This document shows positions 1-11,919 of a DNA stretch of 64,000 nt, one piece after another; the first letter of the stretch is position 1, and every line of letters begins with the position of its first letter. The DNA lies in NCBI GenBank assembly GCA_000827265.1, contig KN834749.1:2469500-2533499 (forward strand), given 5' to 3'. Made by a program: the position numbers and the translations under genes. The notes below the pieces were generated by a model. It saw only the letters and a list, made by a program, of their open reading frames with translations. It did no database searches and had not been told where the DNA came from. The DNA comes from Collybiopsis luxurians FD-317 M1 (taxonomy: Eukaryota; Basidiomycota; Agaricomycetes; Agaricales; Omphalotaceae).

Positions 1-3000
1 ATCGGCCATCTCCTCAATTTTCGCTTGCACTGCAGCCCACGCTATGTTCCGCATCTTCTTTTCTTCCTTTTGCACAATATCCCCGTGCCTCTGCGTCCAA
101 ACGACATCTTTAAAAAGCTCCGCTTGCCCCTTCTTCGTCTCTGAAGGCACCGCGGATCTGTCCCGGGGCTGTTGCCGCAAGTCCTGCACCGTCTCTTCGC
201 TCTTCAATGCCAAAAAACCATTCTGATCACCACGAAACGAGGCTTCACCAGCGGTAACAGTAAGAATGCTGCTCTGGGAATTCTGTCGAACGAGTGCTGG
301 GGGTTTCCGGTGCGACGATACCGACAGGCGACTACTGCTCTTTGAGATGGACGAGGTCTGACTGTGTAGTGTGGCGCTTTGGGTCCTAGGCTTGGACGTT
401 TTCTTGACAGACATTGAGGACGAATTCCGCCTGAAGGATCTGCGATTCGGAAAAGTTCCAGGTCGGCCCGCAGCACGATTTCCATCGTCAGATGCTTCGC
501 TGTCGGTGGACCTTGGCGACGCCGATGCTTCATCATCATCATCATCCTCCCTTCCTTCCACACCGCCAGCCCAGGGATGCTGTCCAACCAGCCGGGAAAG
601 AGGGCTGGGATGAGAAATCCGAGTGGCAGTTACCGCAGGTGATATGTAAGTCTTGCGCACCTCCGACTCGTCGTCGTCAAAGAACCCGTCTTTGTGTTCG
701 TGATTGACACCACTTTCAGAAGACGAGTCGCTATCAGAATCGGCCAAAGCGCCTTCACCAACGTGTTTCAGGGAGCTATTAGGACTGGCACTGTATGACG
801 TCGAAGGACGTCGATAGTCGGAGGGTTGTCGAGGTAAGCCACTGATATTTGAATCAACGGATTGTCGTCTGCCTAAATACGAAGGAAGCCTCGAGGCCGT
901 TATTGGAGTCATAGGAGGTAATGACACAAGACCATGACGAGGAGAAGTATTATTTGAAGAGGCAGGAGTCGGTCGTTTTCTCTGTCCGGAAGTAGAAAGA
1001 CTGCGTGCGTATATCTGGCTGCTGTAGATAGATGCTGCCTTCTCAGAGCCACGGCCGGATCCGCCTCCTGGACTGGATTTGCTTTCGGGTGGAAAGCTAT
1101 ATGATACCATAGCGGGAGCAGATATAGAATGAACTATATTATTTCTTGAAGGGACGGCCCGAGAGGGAGGGGTGTCGGGAACAATGTCGGCCAAAGACGT
1201 TGCAACCAGCAACCAGACTTGTGCTGCTTCGAAATGACCTGCCTCAAAAGCAATCTGGGAACAGGTTGCTATAAGCATGACTCTAGGATCCAGCAAGTCA
1301 CGGTTGCAAACCCACCTGCGCGTTGGTATTGCAAATATGTTGACGGTCATCACCTTCAATGACATAGCTCCTCGCAAGTTGAACAAACGTCTGAAGATCA
1401 TCAGATTCAAGTCCACTGAACGTCCCAACAGTCTGAGAAACGTTTTGGAACATGGCATCTCCAAGTGCTTTTCGCTTAATTCCTACCCTTCCGGCTTGTT
1501 TGATCATCTCAGGTCGGCTTAAAGTCCATGAATTTTGTAGACCGAATTGAAGGAACTATAACTTACATATCATCATACGGTATCTCCCACCGACTTTCTG
1601 AGCTAGTTAAGAAAGTTAACGAACCGGATGCCTCAGAGGTGAGCGTGACACGGGGGATCGCATCTATAGGTCTGGTCACCTCCCGTAAATCAAGCTGAGA
1701 GAACGTTCCAGAGCCATGCTGAGCCCATAAGGTATGCTGATCCCCAAAGGCTATATCTGAGAGGTTTTGAGAACAAGTAAAGTCAGGAGGGCATAGTCCC
1801 AAACGCGTACCAGTACAACCTCCTTCAATGGCGCTTTCTCGAACACTCCACTTTGCTATCCAGCCTCTGCGAACATCCCATATCTCTGCTGCATCACCGA
1901 CACCACCAGACGATGCCTTCGAGCCTCCTGTTTGAGTGGTAGTACCTTTCTTGTCATTTCGCGACTCCCCGTGATAATCTTTATTCCCTAACAAATCGAG
2001 ACCAAGACCCAAACCAGTGCCAAGTTTATTGAGCACACCACCCTGCACTCCTTGGACGCTGCGCATCGAAGCTGTTCGAGCCATAGCTCCAGCAGCGACA
2101 TTTTGCAGAACAGATACAGGAGCAGAATTGCTCATATCAGCATTACTCCCCGCACCGAAATCGCCATTGGAAATGACGGCAATCTCACATTCATGCGAAG
2201 GACGCCAAAGGACACGCCGGACTTGGAAAGATGGATGCAGGGTATACGTCGGTTTGTGCGGCATATGGGAGCTTTTACTGCTCGTCACAGAAGTCAAATC
2301 CCATACTTTCACACAGCGATCCAATCCCCCGCTGACGATCCAGCCGCATCCATTTCCGGTACTTTCCGAGGTGGGAGTCCCAGAAGCCGAAGTTGTGGTG
2401 GACGTACTGCACCAGTCCAAGGAGGTTACAGATGCGGAATGAGCGACAGGAATACGGTCGAGAGCCCCGCGCTGTCCCATTTTAAGGTCCCATCTTACAA
2501 TGAGTGAGTAAGCACTCTAGGCAGAGTAAACCCCGACCGAAAGGCGGTCTCACACCTGTAAATGCTTCCATTCTCCAATCCGACGACTGCCTGAAGAGGC
2601 GACCAGACAATTGGCGAGAAAACGAGCCCCCGGATTCCTGTCGGGTGGCGCACGCGCATGATGGATTTTTGGAATTCTCTCAGATCCTATACTTGACTCG
2701 TCGAGGGCCCGCCAACATAAAAGAGAACACGAAGTTCGCTTACCCATACGCGTAAATCCCCATCCGAAGAGCCAGTAATGCAGTAATTCGAAACTACAGG
2801 CGATATTGACAGAGCATGGATTGACCTCGAATGGTCTTTGGACTTGCGCTCTTTTGCATAACACCGGGAGTCAGCATTGAAGGCCGAAAGATCATGTAGA
2901 GACAATGCACCGTATTTTGAGCCCGACTTGTTAATATCCCACATAATGAGTTCTCCATTGCGCGCACTAGTAAGAATCTTGTTCTTGTATTCTGTGGCGT

Positions 3001-3494
3001 CTCTGCTCAGACACAAGCAATCCAAGAAAAGCGTCAGCTCGCTGACAGACCTTGACGACACCAAGCCGCCGAAGTAGGTGTGCTCTCAATCTTCAGCCCA
3101 CTAACTTCCCAAAGATTTCTCGAAGCTTCAATACGAGATCCTCCTTTACCAACAGTTGAACTCTTGTACTGTATCGAATCTTCCTCCAAACTACTGCTTT
3201 CAAGTGGGTCCACCACGCGAATAATCTTGAGCGCTGTATCCCCAAGAAGTCAGTCCGAAACCCTCCAGCAAGAAGCGAGGCAAATTGAAGCAGAATTTGC
3301 CAATATGTACATTCTTTTCCAGCCACGACACATCTCATTCCATCCTGACTCTTCGAAATAGAGCCTCCTCCATTGACACATGCCCTCGGAAGGCGAACAC
3401 TCCGTGCAGGTCCTTGGTATCCATGGATTCTCGGGTCGTAGAAAAAGTCAAGGGACGTGTTAATTGTCAATTGAGGGCTGAATTGTCCGCTCAT
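1..3494 (-). CDS. RTC1: RTC1/WDR24-like WD40 protein (GATOR2/SEACAT subunit), 3' end cut by window edge
   Basis: Predicted GATOR2 (SEACAT) subunit that regulates TORC1 at the vacuole in response to amino acids. Seen: the ATG at 3494 opens an exon ending VVAGKE, then (after introns) ALKIIRVVDP, a WD block around NGELIMWDI, a second around SGGLDRCVKVWDL, and a block ending EIPYDD. Downstream come GDDRQHICNTNAQV and VWLLVATSLADIVPDTPP, then a long Ser-rich acidic linker (GREDDDDDEASASPRS) and MRNIAWAAVQAKIEEMAD running off position 1. Family knowledge: WDR24/Rtc1 has an N-terminal beta-propeller, a helical middle and a C-terminal RING-like zinc domain; that last part would lie outside the window. 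At least six introns. The start is the first ATG after an in-frame stop. Family call is confident; the exact joins are less so. Confidence 0.85.
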
Positions 3495-3705
3495 GAAATT
3501 ACGAACATAGATGTTCGGGGGAGAGTTTGTTGCTTTGGCGCGAGCGCCAACTCCAATGATGGTCGAGCCTGATTATTGCTGAATAAGGTGGAAAATATAC
3601 AACATCGGTAGAGGATTTAAATACAAAAGCTACAGAAATATACAAGAGCTACCCATAGAGCACAGCAGGAGATAGTTTCGATTAATACAGTCCTTTATTT
3701 TTTTT

Positions 3706-5601
3706 TTACACAATCTCCACAAAATTTGCTGGGAATATCCCCTTCCGATTTTCGACTTTACCCGTCCACCTACGCTGCAATGTGAGTCAATGCAAAACCA
3801 AAGAACTCGACATACATACCAGTCATCAGAGCTATCACTTTTTTGTGTGATAGTTATAACATCTCCCTTTTTCAAAGTCAAATCGCCCGGCTGTACACAA
3901 ATTAAGCATGAACATCCAGCGTGTGTAAATAAAAACAGTAGAACAAACCTCCACTCCTTCGAAATTATACAACGCTATGGCGCGCGCAACTCCTTCATGA
4001 GGCATCAAAGGCTTTGTGAGTCCAGGCTTTGGCGCAATGTAAGGTTGGCCACTATTAATAGTCTTTGTCGTTGGAGACGAAATAGACAGGGATCCCATCG
4101 CCGAGCTGATATCGGACGACGATACCGGATTCGAAAAGGGATTCGACGAAATGGAATTCTGTCGACCGAGGGGCTTGGACGAGAACGGAGAAGCCATGCT
4201 CATCGATCGCCCGTGTCCTGCCGTAGCGGGGGACGGCGAAGACAAATCCCCAAAGCCAAATGGATCTTCATCTGCAGTCGGTTTTCTGCTAGGCGTATAC
4301 GAGCTTATTCGATTTGACTTTTTGCGTAAGACATCCTCCGGAAGATAGTCCGACTCAAACTGAGTGCCGAAATTCGAAGTGGCACTGTTATTCGTGCGAG
4401 GCGCACTCATTGACAGCGGCCTGGAGGACGATCTTGCGGTACCGGTATTCATTCCATAATGAAGGCTTGCTTGGCTGTCGTTGTCCAAACTCGAATCAAA
4501 ATACGACCCGGTATCTTTTGGCTCTCCCCATGTAGCAGGAGGATAGTCCTTCTTTGGCTTCTTTGATGATCCAGCCAGCTCCGAACCAGGACTAGCCAAA
4601 CCTCCGAACGCATACCCTGTATCCCCTCGGGTATCATTGATCCAAGGTCGGACCCCGGGCATCCCCGTACAAGCCTCGAGAGTTTTGATCAGCGGAGAAG
4701 CCCACGAAGGTGGATCTATCGACCCACTTAGAAGCAGCTTTGCCGTAACCGAATCGTTATTATAGGCTTGCGCATTAGCATCTTGGCGCTCGACAATGAC
4801 AGATCCTTCGATGGATATCCCACCGAAAAGCCCGCGGGTCTTGGAATAACTGTACATTGCCGCAACCTTGCCACTGCTATTGAGTGACCCAGAAGCCTCG
4901 CCATTTCGACCAAGCGGGCCGACAGCGATACTGGCATTGCCTCCGAGAGTCAGGGATCCTGCAGCCATGAAGGATCTCTTGAATAGTTTGAGTGGATTGT
5001 AAACGTACAGATATACATAAATTATCGACTCACAATGGCCTGTGAAGATGTAAACACCTTCTCCTAGCAGAGATTAGGGCTAAGACTCACAGATCTCGAA
5101 TTGAGAACAACCAAAAAATCGGTCATCTCTGCGCCTAATTGACCTCCAACACCTAGACCGGCCGTACCTATCGCACTGGGTGGCGACCACGCTTGAAGAG
5201 ATTTTTAGTTAATATTTCAGCAACAACACATAGAACTCACTTCCATCGGGCAACTTGGCAATGACTATACCACTTCCAGCTCTTGCACTGTCAATGAGAG
5301 TGTAAGAGAGTGTAAGTGACGCTCCGCTCCGAGTTGTCGGACTATCAAGGCACAAACCTGAAAAGAAAGCCAGCCTTGAATATCGTAAATATCGCAAAAC
5401 CTTTCGCATTTTCTAATACATGTCGAGGAATGACCCCGTCCAATCCATTATTTCCGCTGTCGACAAACGACTTGACTGAATCAATGTCCCTGGTAAGTGA
5501 AACAGCCAAGATACAATTTCTTGGACGGCGTACTGACATATTTTAGCTGCCTTTAGACACTCCTTGGGCAGTGTTTGTGGTAGTGGCGAGTTGAGTTTCA
5601 T
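3706..5601 (-). CDS. YSC84: YSC84/LSB3-family protein with C-terminal SH3 domain
   Basis: Cortical actin patch protein of the Ysc84/SH3YL1 family. The N-terminal SYLF domain binds actin and lipid in known members, and the SH3 domain binds proline-rich endocytic partners. Seen: start MKLNSPLPQTLPKECLKAAK, then VIPRHVLENAKGFAIFTIFK, GSGIVIAKLPDGSEWSPPS, GLGVGGQLGAEMTDFLVV and ASIAVGPLGRNGEASG, all typical SYLF blocks. A Ser/Pro-rich linker of about 200 residues follows, then an SH3 with ARAIALYNFEGVE, GDLTLKKGDVITI, the DDWW signature and a terminal GIFPANFVEIV. The last intron is best placed with its acceptor at CGTAG, which restores the SH3 Trp-Trp pair. About five introns. The gene lies about 210 bp upstream of RTC1 on the same strand. 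Confidence 0.88.
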
Positions 5602-6125
5602 CAAAGATGGAAGTTGTTCACAGAGGAGAAAGCAGAGACGTGGCCAGTTATGTACATCGGACCGGCGGATGCGACCATAATCAAGATGGACATCTTCGGC
5701 AGTGACGCAATTTGAGGCGCAGCACCAACCTTCCGAGACGGAGATCGTTATTTACATCGTAAGCACGTCCTTCTCAGCATATCCTGTCACATCAAAAAGA
5801 TCTACATCCACTGTATGTACCTGTGGTAGAATGAACATAATTTAGATTATAACAAATCTGTCGTATAGATCAAGTGAAAGAGGTTACACAGCAAGGATGG
5901 GACGAACGTCTGTCGCGAAAAAGAAGGAAGACAAAGGAGAGCTAATGATGTATATACAAATCGTTTTGGTCCGCGTAAAAAGGTCCTTTCCTCTACCGCT
6001 GCCCGATGAAAACAAGTCCGCAGCAAGAGCACGCATAGATCCTGTGCAAAATCCCCTTCAAAAACATAGAAAAAACCACCACCAGCGTATGTAAGTATCA
6101 TCGGCTACGTCAAAACATGTCCGAA
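5602..6125. other. Intergenic region between the YSC84 start and the 3' end of a membrane protein gene
   Basis: About 520 bases upstream of YSC84 and downstream of the single-pass membrane protein gene; both are on the minus strand. I see only short overlapping open frames without family resemblance. It presumably holds the YSC84 promoter and the neighbour's terminator. Confidence 0.5.
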
Positions 6126-8008
6126 CTATGATAAGGAAGATGACTGATTGCGAGCAGATTTTCGGGGTGTTGCCTGTACTTTTCGCTGCGGTTGGAGGAA
6201 TGTCGGCGGTTGTCCATCACTCGTGGGCGGACGCGAACTTGCATCTCCGCTCGCCTGCGAATCGCTGTTGCTCAGCGCCGCTTCGCTCCGGGTGTCACTT
6301 CGACTCCTCGAAGTACCCCCTCCTGTGGCCGCAGCACTGGGGGCACCATCAAGATATCTCGGCGGTAGCTCGACAACTTCAGTGCCATCATCGTGATACA
6401 CAGTAATTGGAGCTCGACCGCCATCGTGGTGAACAACATAGACAGATCGAGACTGTGAAGGATCGTGCAAGGACCCTGGCCTTTCACTAGTGGGCGAACG
6501 AGGCCCTGCACTCGAATCAGGCATGATAAACGGCTCTACGTGATAAGCAGTGCCTTCCGACGGGCTGCGATCCAAAAGTTGGCCACCAATTTGTGAGCGG
6601 TACAATTGGTCGTAAGGCGTCATGCTAGGAGATCCCCGGGGAGATGTCACATCAAGACCCAAGTACGGCCGTTTCGACCTTCGTCTGCGAAGGAAGTAAA
6701 AGGCGGCCACACTCCCAACCAAAAGGCCTACTAGCACTCCTCCAACCCCTGCACCAGCTACCGCTCCTGCAGGTACGCCCTTTGAACCACTGGCGTGACA
6801 AGAGAAAATTAATTACCCTATCGATAACCATCGAAGGAAAATTACCTCACCTGCCCAAACAAGAATCACTGCCTTCCCCAACGTGCAACGGCCCATACGC
6901 CCACGAACTTCCCGCTGAATCCGAAACAGAAATAAAGAACGGCGAAGCCCATGTCAAGTCGATGGTCCATGTCATCGCTGATGCAGAGCTAGAAGTAATG
7001 TTTACAGGAGGATGGAGAGTAGGCGCGACCTATGGAACGGTCAGTGAGAAACGATGAACCTACAATGAAACAAAACTTGCCGTGAACGTGTACGGGCCTA
7101 TGATTAATGTCAGAGTCTCGCCCCAAAAGATCAATCAGCAACAAAGACGCACCAGTGCCATTCTTAGGAGTCACTGTGATATCAGAGCATTGAGCTGGCC
7201 AACCATATTGACTAAGCGCCCCGGTTGCAACCTCAGCATCGACGTCCAACGGTCCAAGGGGAAAGGTGACAGTACTATTCGAGCAGCTCAGAGACGAAGA
7301 ATTCGTACTGGGAATCACTGTATAGATAGCTTGACAGCCTCCCGTATTCCCTCGACTGTCGAACTTTTGTTCAAGAGGTCAGCAGTGCAGAGCAGAATCT
7401 ATCGTGATGAAATTAGCGCACCATGCAGATTTGATACTATCAAAAAGAAAATAGAAAATAGATCATCAGGAGATTGGAAGCCTCGAGAGCATTTTTTAGT
7501 ACATACGGAAGTGCCTGGCCCGAAAGGAACGGTAAAGTCGAAACTTAGACCTGAACCAGCAGCGACGACAAAGGGGAACACATATGCCCTGCATAAAAGA
7601 ACCATTTTTGAATGATCAACCTTGGATGAAAATCTCTCGTAGGACTGACGATGTGTAGATTGATAGATAGTACGGAGCAACAGGATCGGGGCTAGAGATT
7701 CGAGAAACCGTAAGGCCATTTAGAAACTCCAAAGATTGTCCAACAAACGCACCCAGTATTAGTACTCGCTCTGCTCCATTGGATATTTAGCGTATCACAT
7801 TGCGTCGTTGTCAGAACAGGAACTGCGAAATTCTGCCATTGGAAACTAAACGACTGCAGAAAGATGAGATTATCGGTATGAAGTATAAATTTGGAAAGGA
7901 GGTGCCTCGTACCTGCTGCAAAAACTCATCTCCCCACACGGTCACAAAGAGCCCGGACACGACTAGTGCTGACACCAAAGCCCGAAGAATGGCGATATTC
8001 AAGGCCAT
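6126..8008 (-). CDS. Single-pass membrane protein with secreted N-terminus and Ser-rich cytoplasmic tail
   Basis: Function unknown. Seen: start MALNIAILRALVSALVVSG, a signal peptide, followed by short exons encoding a Cys-poor ectodomain with N-glycosylation sequons (NGTG, NITS). Then comes a Gly/Ala/Val transmembrane helix (VGGVLVGLLVGSVAAFYF) closed by the stop-transfer cluster LRRRRSKRP, and a tail of about 190 residues rich in Ser, Pro and Asp. This layout (signal peptide, ectodomain, one helix, low-complexity tail) is common among Agaricomycete surface proteins of unknown role. The start gives a clean signal peptide; an upstream in-frame segment lacks an ATG. About six introns in the ectodomain. 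The function cannot be inferred. Confidence 0.75.
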
Positions 8009-8286
8009 ATAGATTTTGGGAGAGGAACAGAGACAAAGGAACGTGCCCAAACGTCCAAAATGAAATATCTCCGCACGGGCAGTGGCGGTTCAGAATGAAA
8101 AAGTCGAGAACTTAGCCCACTGGATTATATTCTGTGTGCGAGTGCCACTGAGTTGGTTGCAGAAAAAGAGAGACCACAAATACAGTTGAATGAAAACACA
8201 GAACTTTAGAAGGTACGTAACGAAACAAGCAGTAGCGGGAGGGGTTAATTCAGGGGCCGACATTTCGGATGCGCATAGCACGGTTG

Positions 8287-9998
8287 CTACTTCAAATAAG
8301 GTTGACATGAAACGCCCATAGGACAAGGCTTCCAGCAAGAACTATCTAACAGCTTCCAGCCGAGTACACCCACTTCCCTACTATCCTCAACACTGCCAGA
8401 CGTTGATTGCTCATTCTCTGCCGTCACCATTGAAAGTAAGGCATTCAAACGATCATTCATAACCGCGATATCGTCTGTATCCCATTCCTAAATACAGAAA
8501 TATAGTGGGGCCAGCGGTCAGTCGGTGAATAGGGTGCGACAGGAAAGGGTCGACCTACTTTGGAAGATATACTCCCAGCGGGCTGCAACGCAGAATACGC
8601 AGTACTTAGATTGACTGATCCTGTACAGAGTGCCGAAAGCAGCTCATTCAATCTACAAGGTTCAATACGTGAAGATACGGAAAGGAAAATGCCCCTACGT
8701 TTTTTTCACAGGTGCCAAGTGCTCCGAATTCGGACCCAAGGCCATCAGCAATGAGGCGACTACTTCAACCCTGATATCTTCTTCCAAATCCCATCTATCA
8801 ATCAACCAGAATATCCATCGCGAAAGAGTTGCATCATATGTTACATCCACAGCAACGTTGCTTCCTGAAACGTTTACGGGGAGTGTCAACAGGCGGGAAA
8901 GTGCCCGATTGATAAGTATCGAAGGAAATTCGGGATGGAGAGCTTGGACGTTAGTGAGAAGAGGAGTCCATATCTGAATCGAAGCTTTAGGTGGAGTGAA
9001 AAATTCATCTGGGAATATTCGTTTCCTGTCAAAAAAATAAGAAAAAAGAAAAAGAAACAGAGTTCAGAACAAGCAAATTGCGGAGAAAAACTTGAAGTTG
9101 TTCCGACTTTTTGGATAACGGCACTAAACCACCCTTTTCAATCAAAGCATCTGAAAATACCTCCAAAGCCCAACGCTCTTTCGCTTCATATCTGGATTCT
9201 GCCCCGTTTATCTGATCCCCATGATCCCATCCAAGTTCTCCGCTAGCTACATTCGCCGCGACCGCTGCTTCTGCAATCCATTTCTCAATATCTTTGAACA
9301 CAGAACTTTTCGCTTGCTTGTACTGCTTGTTCAGCGAAGCATCGCGTGTGGTAAGCTTGAGCAGAATCTTGTATTCCTTCAAGATGGGGTCAAGAGGCCT
9401 GAGTGGCGCAACTTTGGGTTGGGGAGCGGTGGATGGGTCGAGTGTAGGTAACCAGTAGTTGTGCAACAGCCAAGACATCGACTAGAATTTCCTTTGAGTG
9501 CTGTCCAAAACTAAACGAGCAAATGTTCCTTACTTGACGTGCAGCTTCACGAAGAAGTTCAAGACTTGGAAGATCTTCATGGGTAGCGGCATGTCTGAGC
9601 TCAACTAGCCATGCAGGGAGACCGAGCTGAGCAGCTATGGCGGCAATAGACCTGGCATAGACACCGAATTGCAAAGGATCGACAAATCCATTCACGAGTC
9701 TAATAACGGCTGCAGCGTAGCTCTGACGCAATACCAGGGTGGGGGTATTGGAGCAGTTATCTTGGACAATAACGACTAGAATACTGAGAGTAGATTCTAT
9801 TGCATGAGGAAGGGCAGTAATTGCTTTCCAAGCTGCAAGCTAACGGACGTTAGCAGGCGTTGAATCGAACCGAAAAGAGCATACTCGATTGATAGCAAAA
9901 GTTTTTGCATCCAAATCATTTTCATCAGCGAATATTGCCGCACAGACCTGATCGAGTTCAGCAATGGAGGACCAAGGAACTCGACGAGGTAGCTTCAT
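8287..9998 (-). CDS. LAS1: LAS1-like ribosome biogenesis endoribonuclease
   Basis: Las1 is the HEPN-type nuclease that, with Grc3, cuts ITS2 in the 27S pre-rRNA in the nucleolus. Seen: start MKLPRRVPWSSIAELDQVC, then SYAAAVIRLVNGFVDPLQFG, AAQLGLPAWLVELRHAATHE, LPSLELLREAARQ and MSWLLHNYWLP. The string RHAATHE fits the HEPN catalytic RxxxxH motif. The C-terminus carries EWDTDDIAVMNDRLN and ends WKPCPMGVSCQPYLK, matching the conserved C-terminal Trp-Lys-Pro-Cys-Pro element of Las1 proteins. About five introns. The start codon lies 126 bp from the divergent start of the plus-strand 7-TM gene, so they probably share a promoter region. Confidence 0.9.
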
Positions 9999-10124
9999 GA
10001 AGATTTTAAGCGCCCAGAAAATAATTTAGCGCCCAATATGATCAAAAACAAACTAACTCCATTTGGATGTAAAGTTGAACTCGCGTTCATTTCGCGTCCC
10101 TTTCCTCTTTCCCTCTCCATCGCG

Positions 10125-11098
10125 ATGCCCTCCTCCCTGGACCTACGAGGCGACATTGCCGCTGCGCAACTCGCCTTTTACGTTCCTATCGCTGCGATAT
10201 CCTTCTTCTATACAGTACGATATACTTTCGAAAAAGATGCAGGCTATTTCTTTCTCTTATTCTTCTCCTTGAGTACGTCCTTTGTGAGCAATGGTCAGAT
10301 TTCCCTTTGAGCTGACCAACTTTACAGCCCGAATTGCTGGAGGCGCTCTGATTATTGCTGCTGAGCTTATTCGCCCGGCGATCATAGACTTATTCATTGC
10401 CGCATACATTCTCTTCCCTGCTGGTTTAGCGTTGCTTATGTTTTCCTTTCTCGGATTCCTGGGCCTCGCGTGCGTATCATTATATACAGTGTTATTCATC
10501 TCTAATGACTCTTCAAAAACAGCGGCCAGCACACGGTCAGTGAATACCGGAGGACAACCTATTTCTTGCGTATCATTGCTCTGGTTGTAACAGCTGCTCT
10601 TGCTCTCAGCATAGCAGGTGGCCTTTTGGGAACCCATGTCGCTCCGAATGATGCTCATACAGGTCTCCTGCTCCGACGGATAGCTGCAGGCTTATACGCC
10701 GGCTCATATCTCTTGCTAGTAGGCATGACCTTTATGAGTTGGTCGTACGGTTATCTCATGAGATCATGGCGGAGAAACGTAAGTCTAATGTCGCTCAAAA
10801 GCGCTCTCAGATGTTGACCGAGTTCCGGTTCGTGTAGCTTCTCGGCGGAGCAACAGTAGCGTTACTTCCACTTGGTGCGAGAGCAGCATACGCTGTTCTC
10901 GAAGCTTGGTCGTCTTCCGACATTTTTGGTTCTCAACTCTCGTCGAACCCCACTCTGGCCGAGTTCAACCCAGTGACGGGTAACTATCTCACCTACCTGC
11001 TCATAGGGCTCGTAATGGAGTATCTCGTCGCTCTCCTCTGCCTGTTGTTTAGCACAATCAGGACTCGTCGTCACCGCCGCCATCATCACCACCATTAA
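10125..11098 (+). CDS. Seven-helix membrane protein (resembles fungal DUF7702-type)
   Basis: Integral membrane protein of unknown function. Seen: start MPSSLDLRGDIAAAQLAFYV, then successive hydrophobic helices separated by four introns, including the motif RIAGGALIIAAELIRP in helix 2-3, GLALLMFSFLGFLGLA, LRIIALVVTAALALSIAGG and YAGSYLLLVGMTFMSW, with a final helix around LLIGLVMEYLVALLCLLF. The order of helices and the R-x-GG motif are what I expect of the fungal DUF7702-like family; that name is from memory. The tail is RTRRHRRHHHHH, a natural polyhistidine end. An ATG 87 bases upstream is in frame but adds a polar stretch, so I chose the internal ATG. Transcribed away from LAS1. Confidence 0.78.
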
Positions 11099-11919
11099 GT
11101 CAAGACCGATGCTTGACGAAAATCACGAAAAAAACTATTTTATGCTTGGAGGATTTTTTATGACTGCTGGACATGCTTGGGTTACGATTGCGATATTTAC
11201 TTTGATGCTCGATGCCACATGTATAAGAAGTTGATGACCAGTACATAATTCGTTTGTATCTGTAGTTTACACGTTCACCAATGAAAATGATTTGATTAGC
11301 CAGCGATAATGATCATTCGAAGGAGAGAAAAAATCATGAACTGAAACGAACTGTCTGGACCGCATAGTCAAGCATCCTCCATTCCTTCTCCAAAGAGCTG
11401 GACGGATATACCTGGACGATGCTCCGGCTTAATTGAGTCCATAAAGAGTCCCTCTTCCCCTTGGTCAACCACAATACCCCAATCCGAGAACGAAAAAGAG
11501 TTACTGAGCGACTAGCACTTCAGCTGGGTGAGGGTTTGAATTGTAGAAAGAAAAAAAAAAGAGCAAATACTTTTTATAGCTCACCCGTGGGAACATTGAA
11601 CCACACCGCCAATTGTTTAACTTTCACCTCCAGAAAAAGATTGATCTCTCTCAGGTCTCCCAATTCAAAGAAACCAGTAGGTCAAATTTTGGATCGAAAG
11701 TTAATCTCTCTACAGGTAAAAGGTAAGAATTGGCGGCGTGTTAGTCTTTAACCTGAAATGGGCAGTCCGTCTCACCTGGATTACTTGCTCATGACGTTTC
11801 TCTCCGTGCGGCTGGCCGTATAAATAATTCCCAATAAATGATGTAAGAAAATCAGAAAACCCATCATGATTCCAAGACTCCGCTCTGTCTTTCGCCACTT
11901 TACACCTCGCAGCAGAAAT
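11099..11919. other. Gap between the 7-TM gene and the DLH gene, with unexplained coding-like segments on the minus strand
   Basis: No complete gene could be built here. On the minus strand I see coding-like stretches: one near 11600-11690 reading REINLFLEVKVKQLAVWFNV, and one from about 11490 to a TGA at 11368-11370 reading SDWGIVVDQGEEGLFMDS and ending VQLFGEGMEDA. Plausible GT and AG sites separate them, but no join keeps one frame throughout. A small unrecognised multi-exon gene or a decayed one is possible. The right part must also hold the DLH promoter. Confidence 0.3.
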
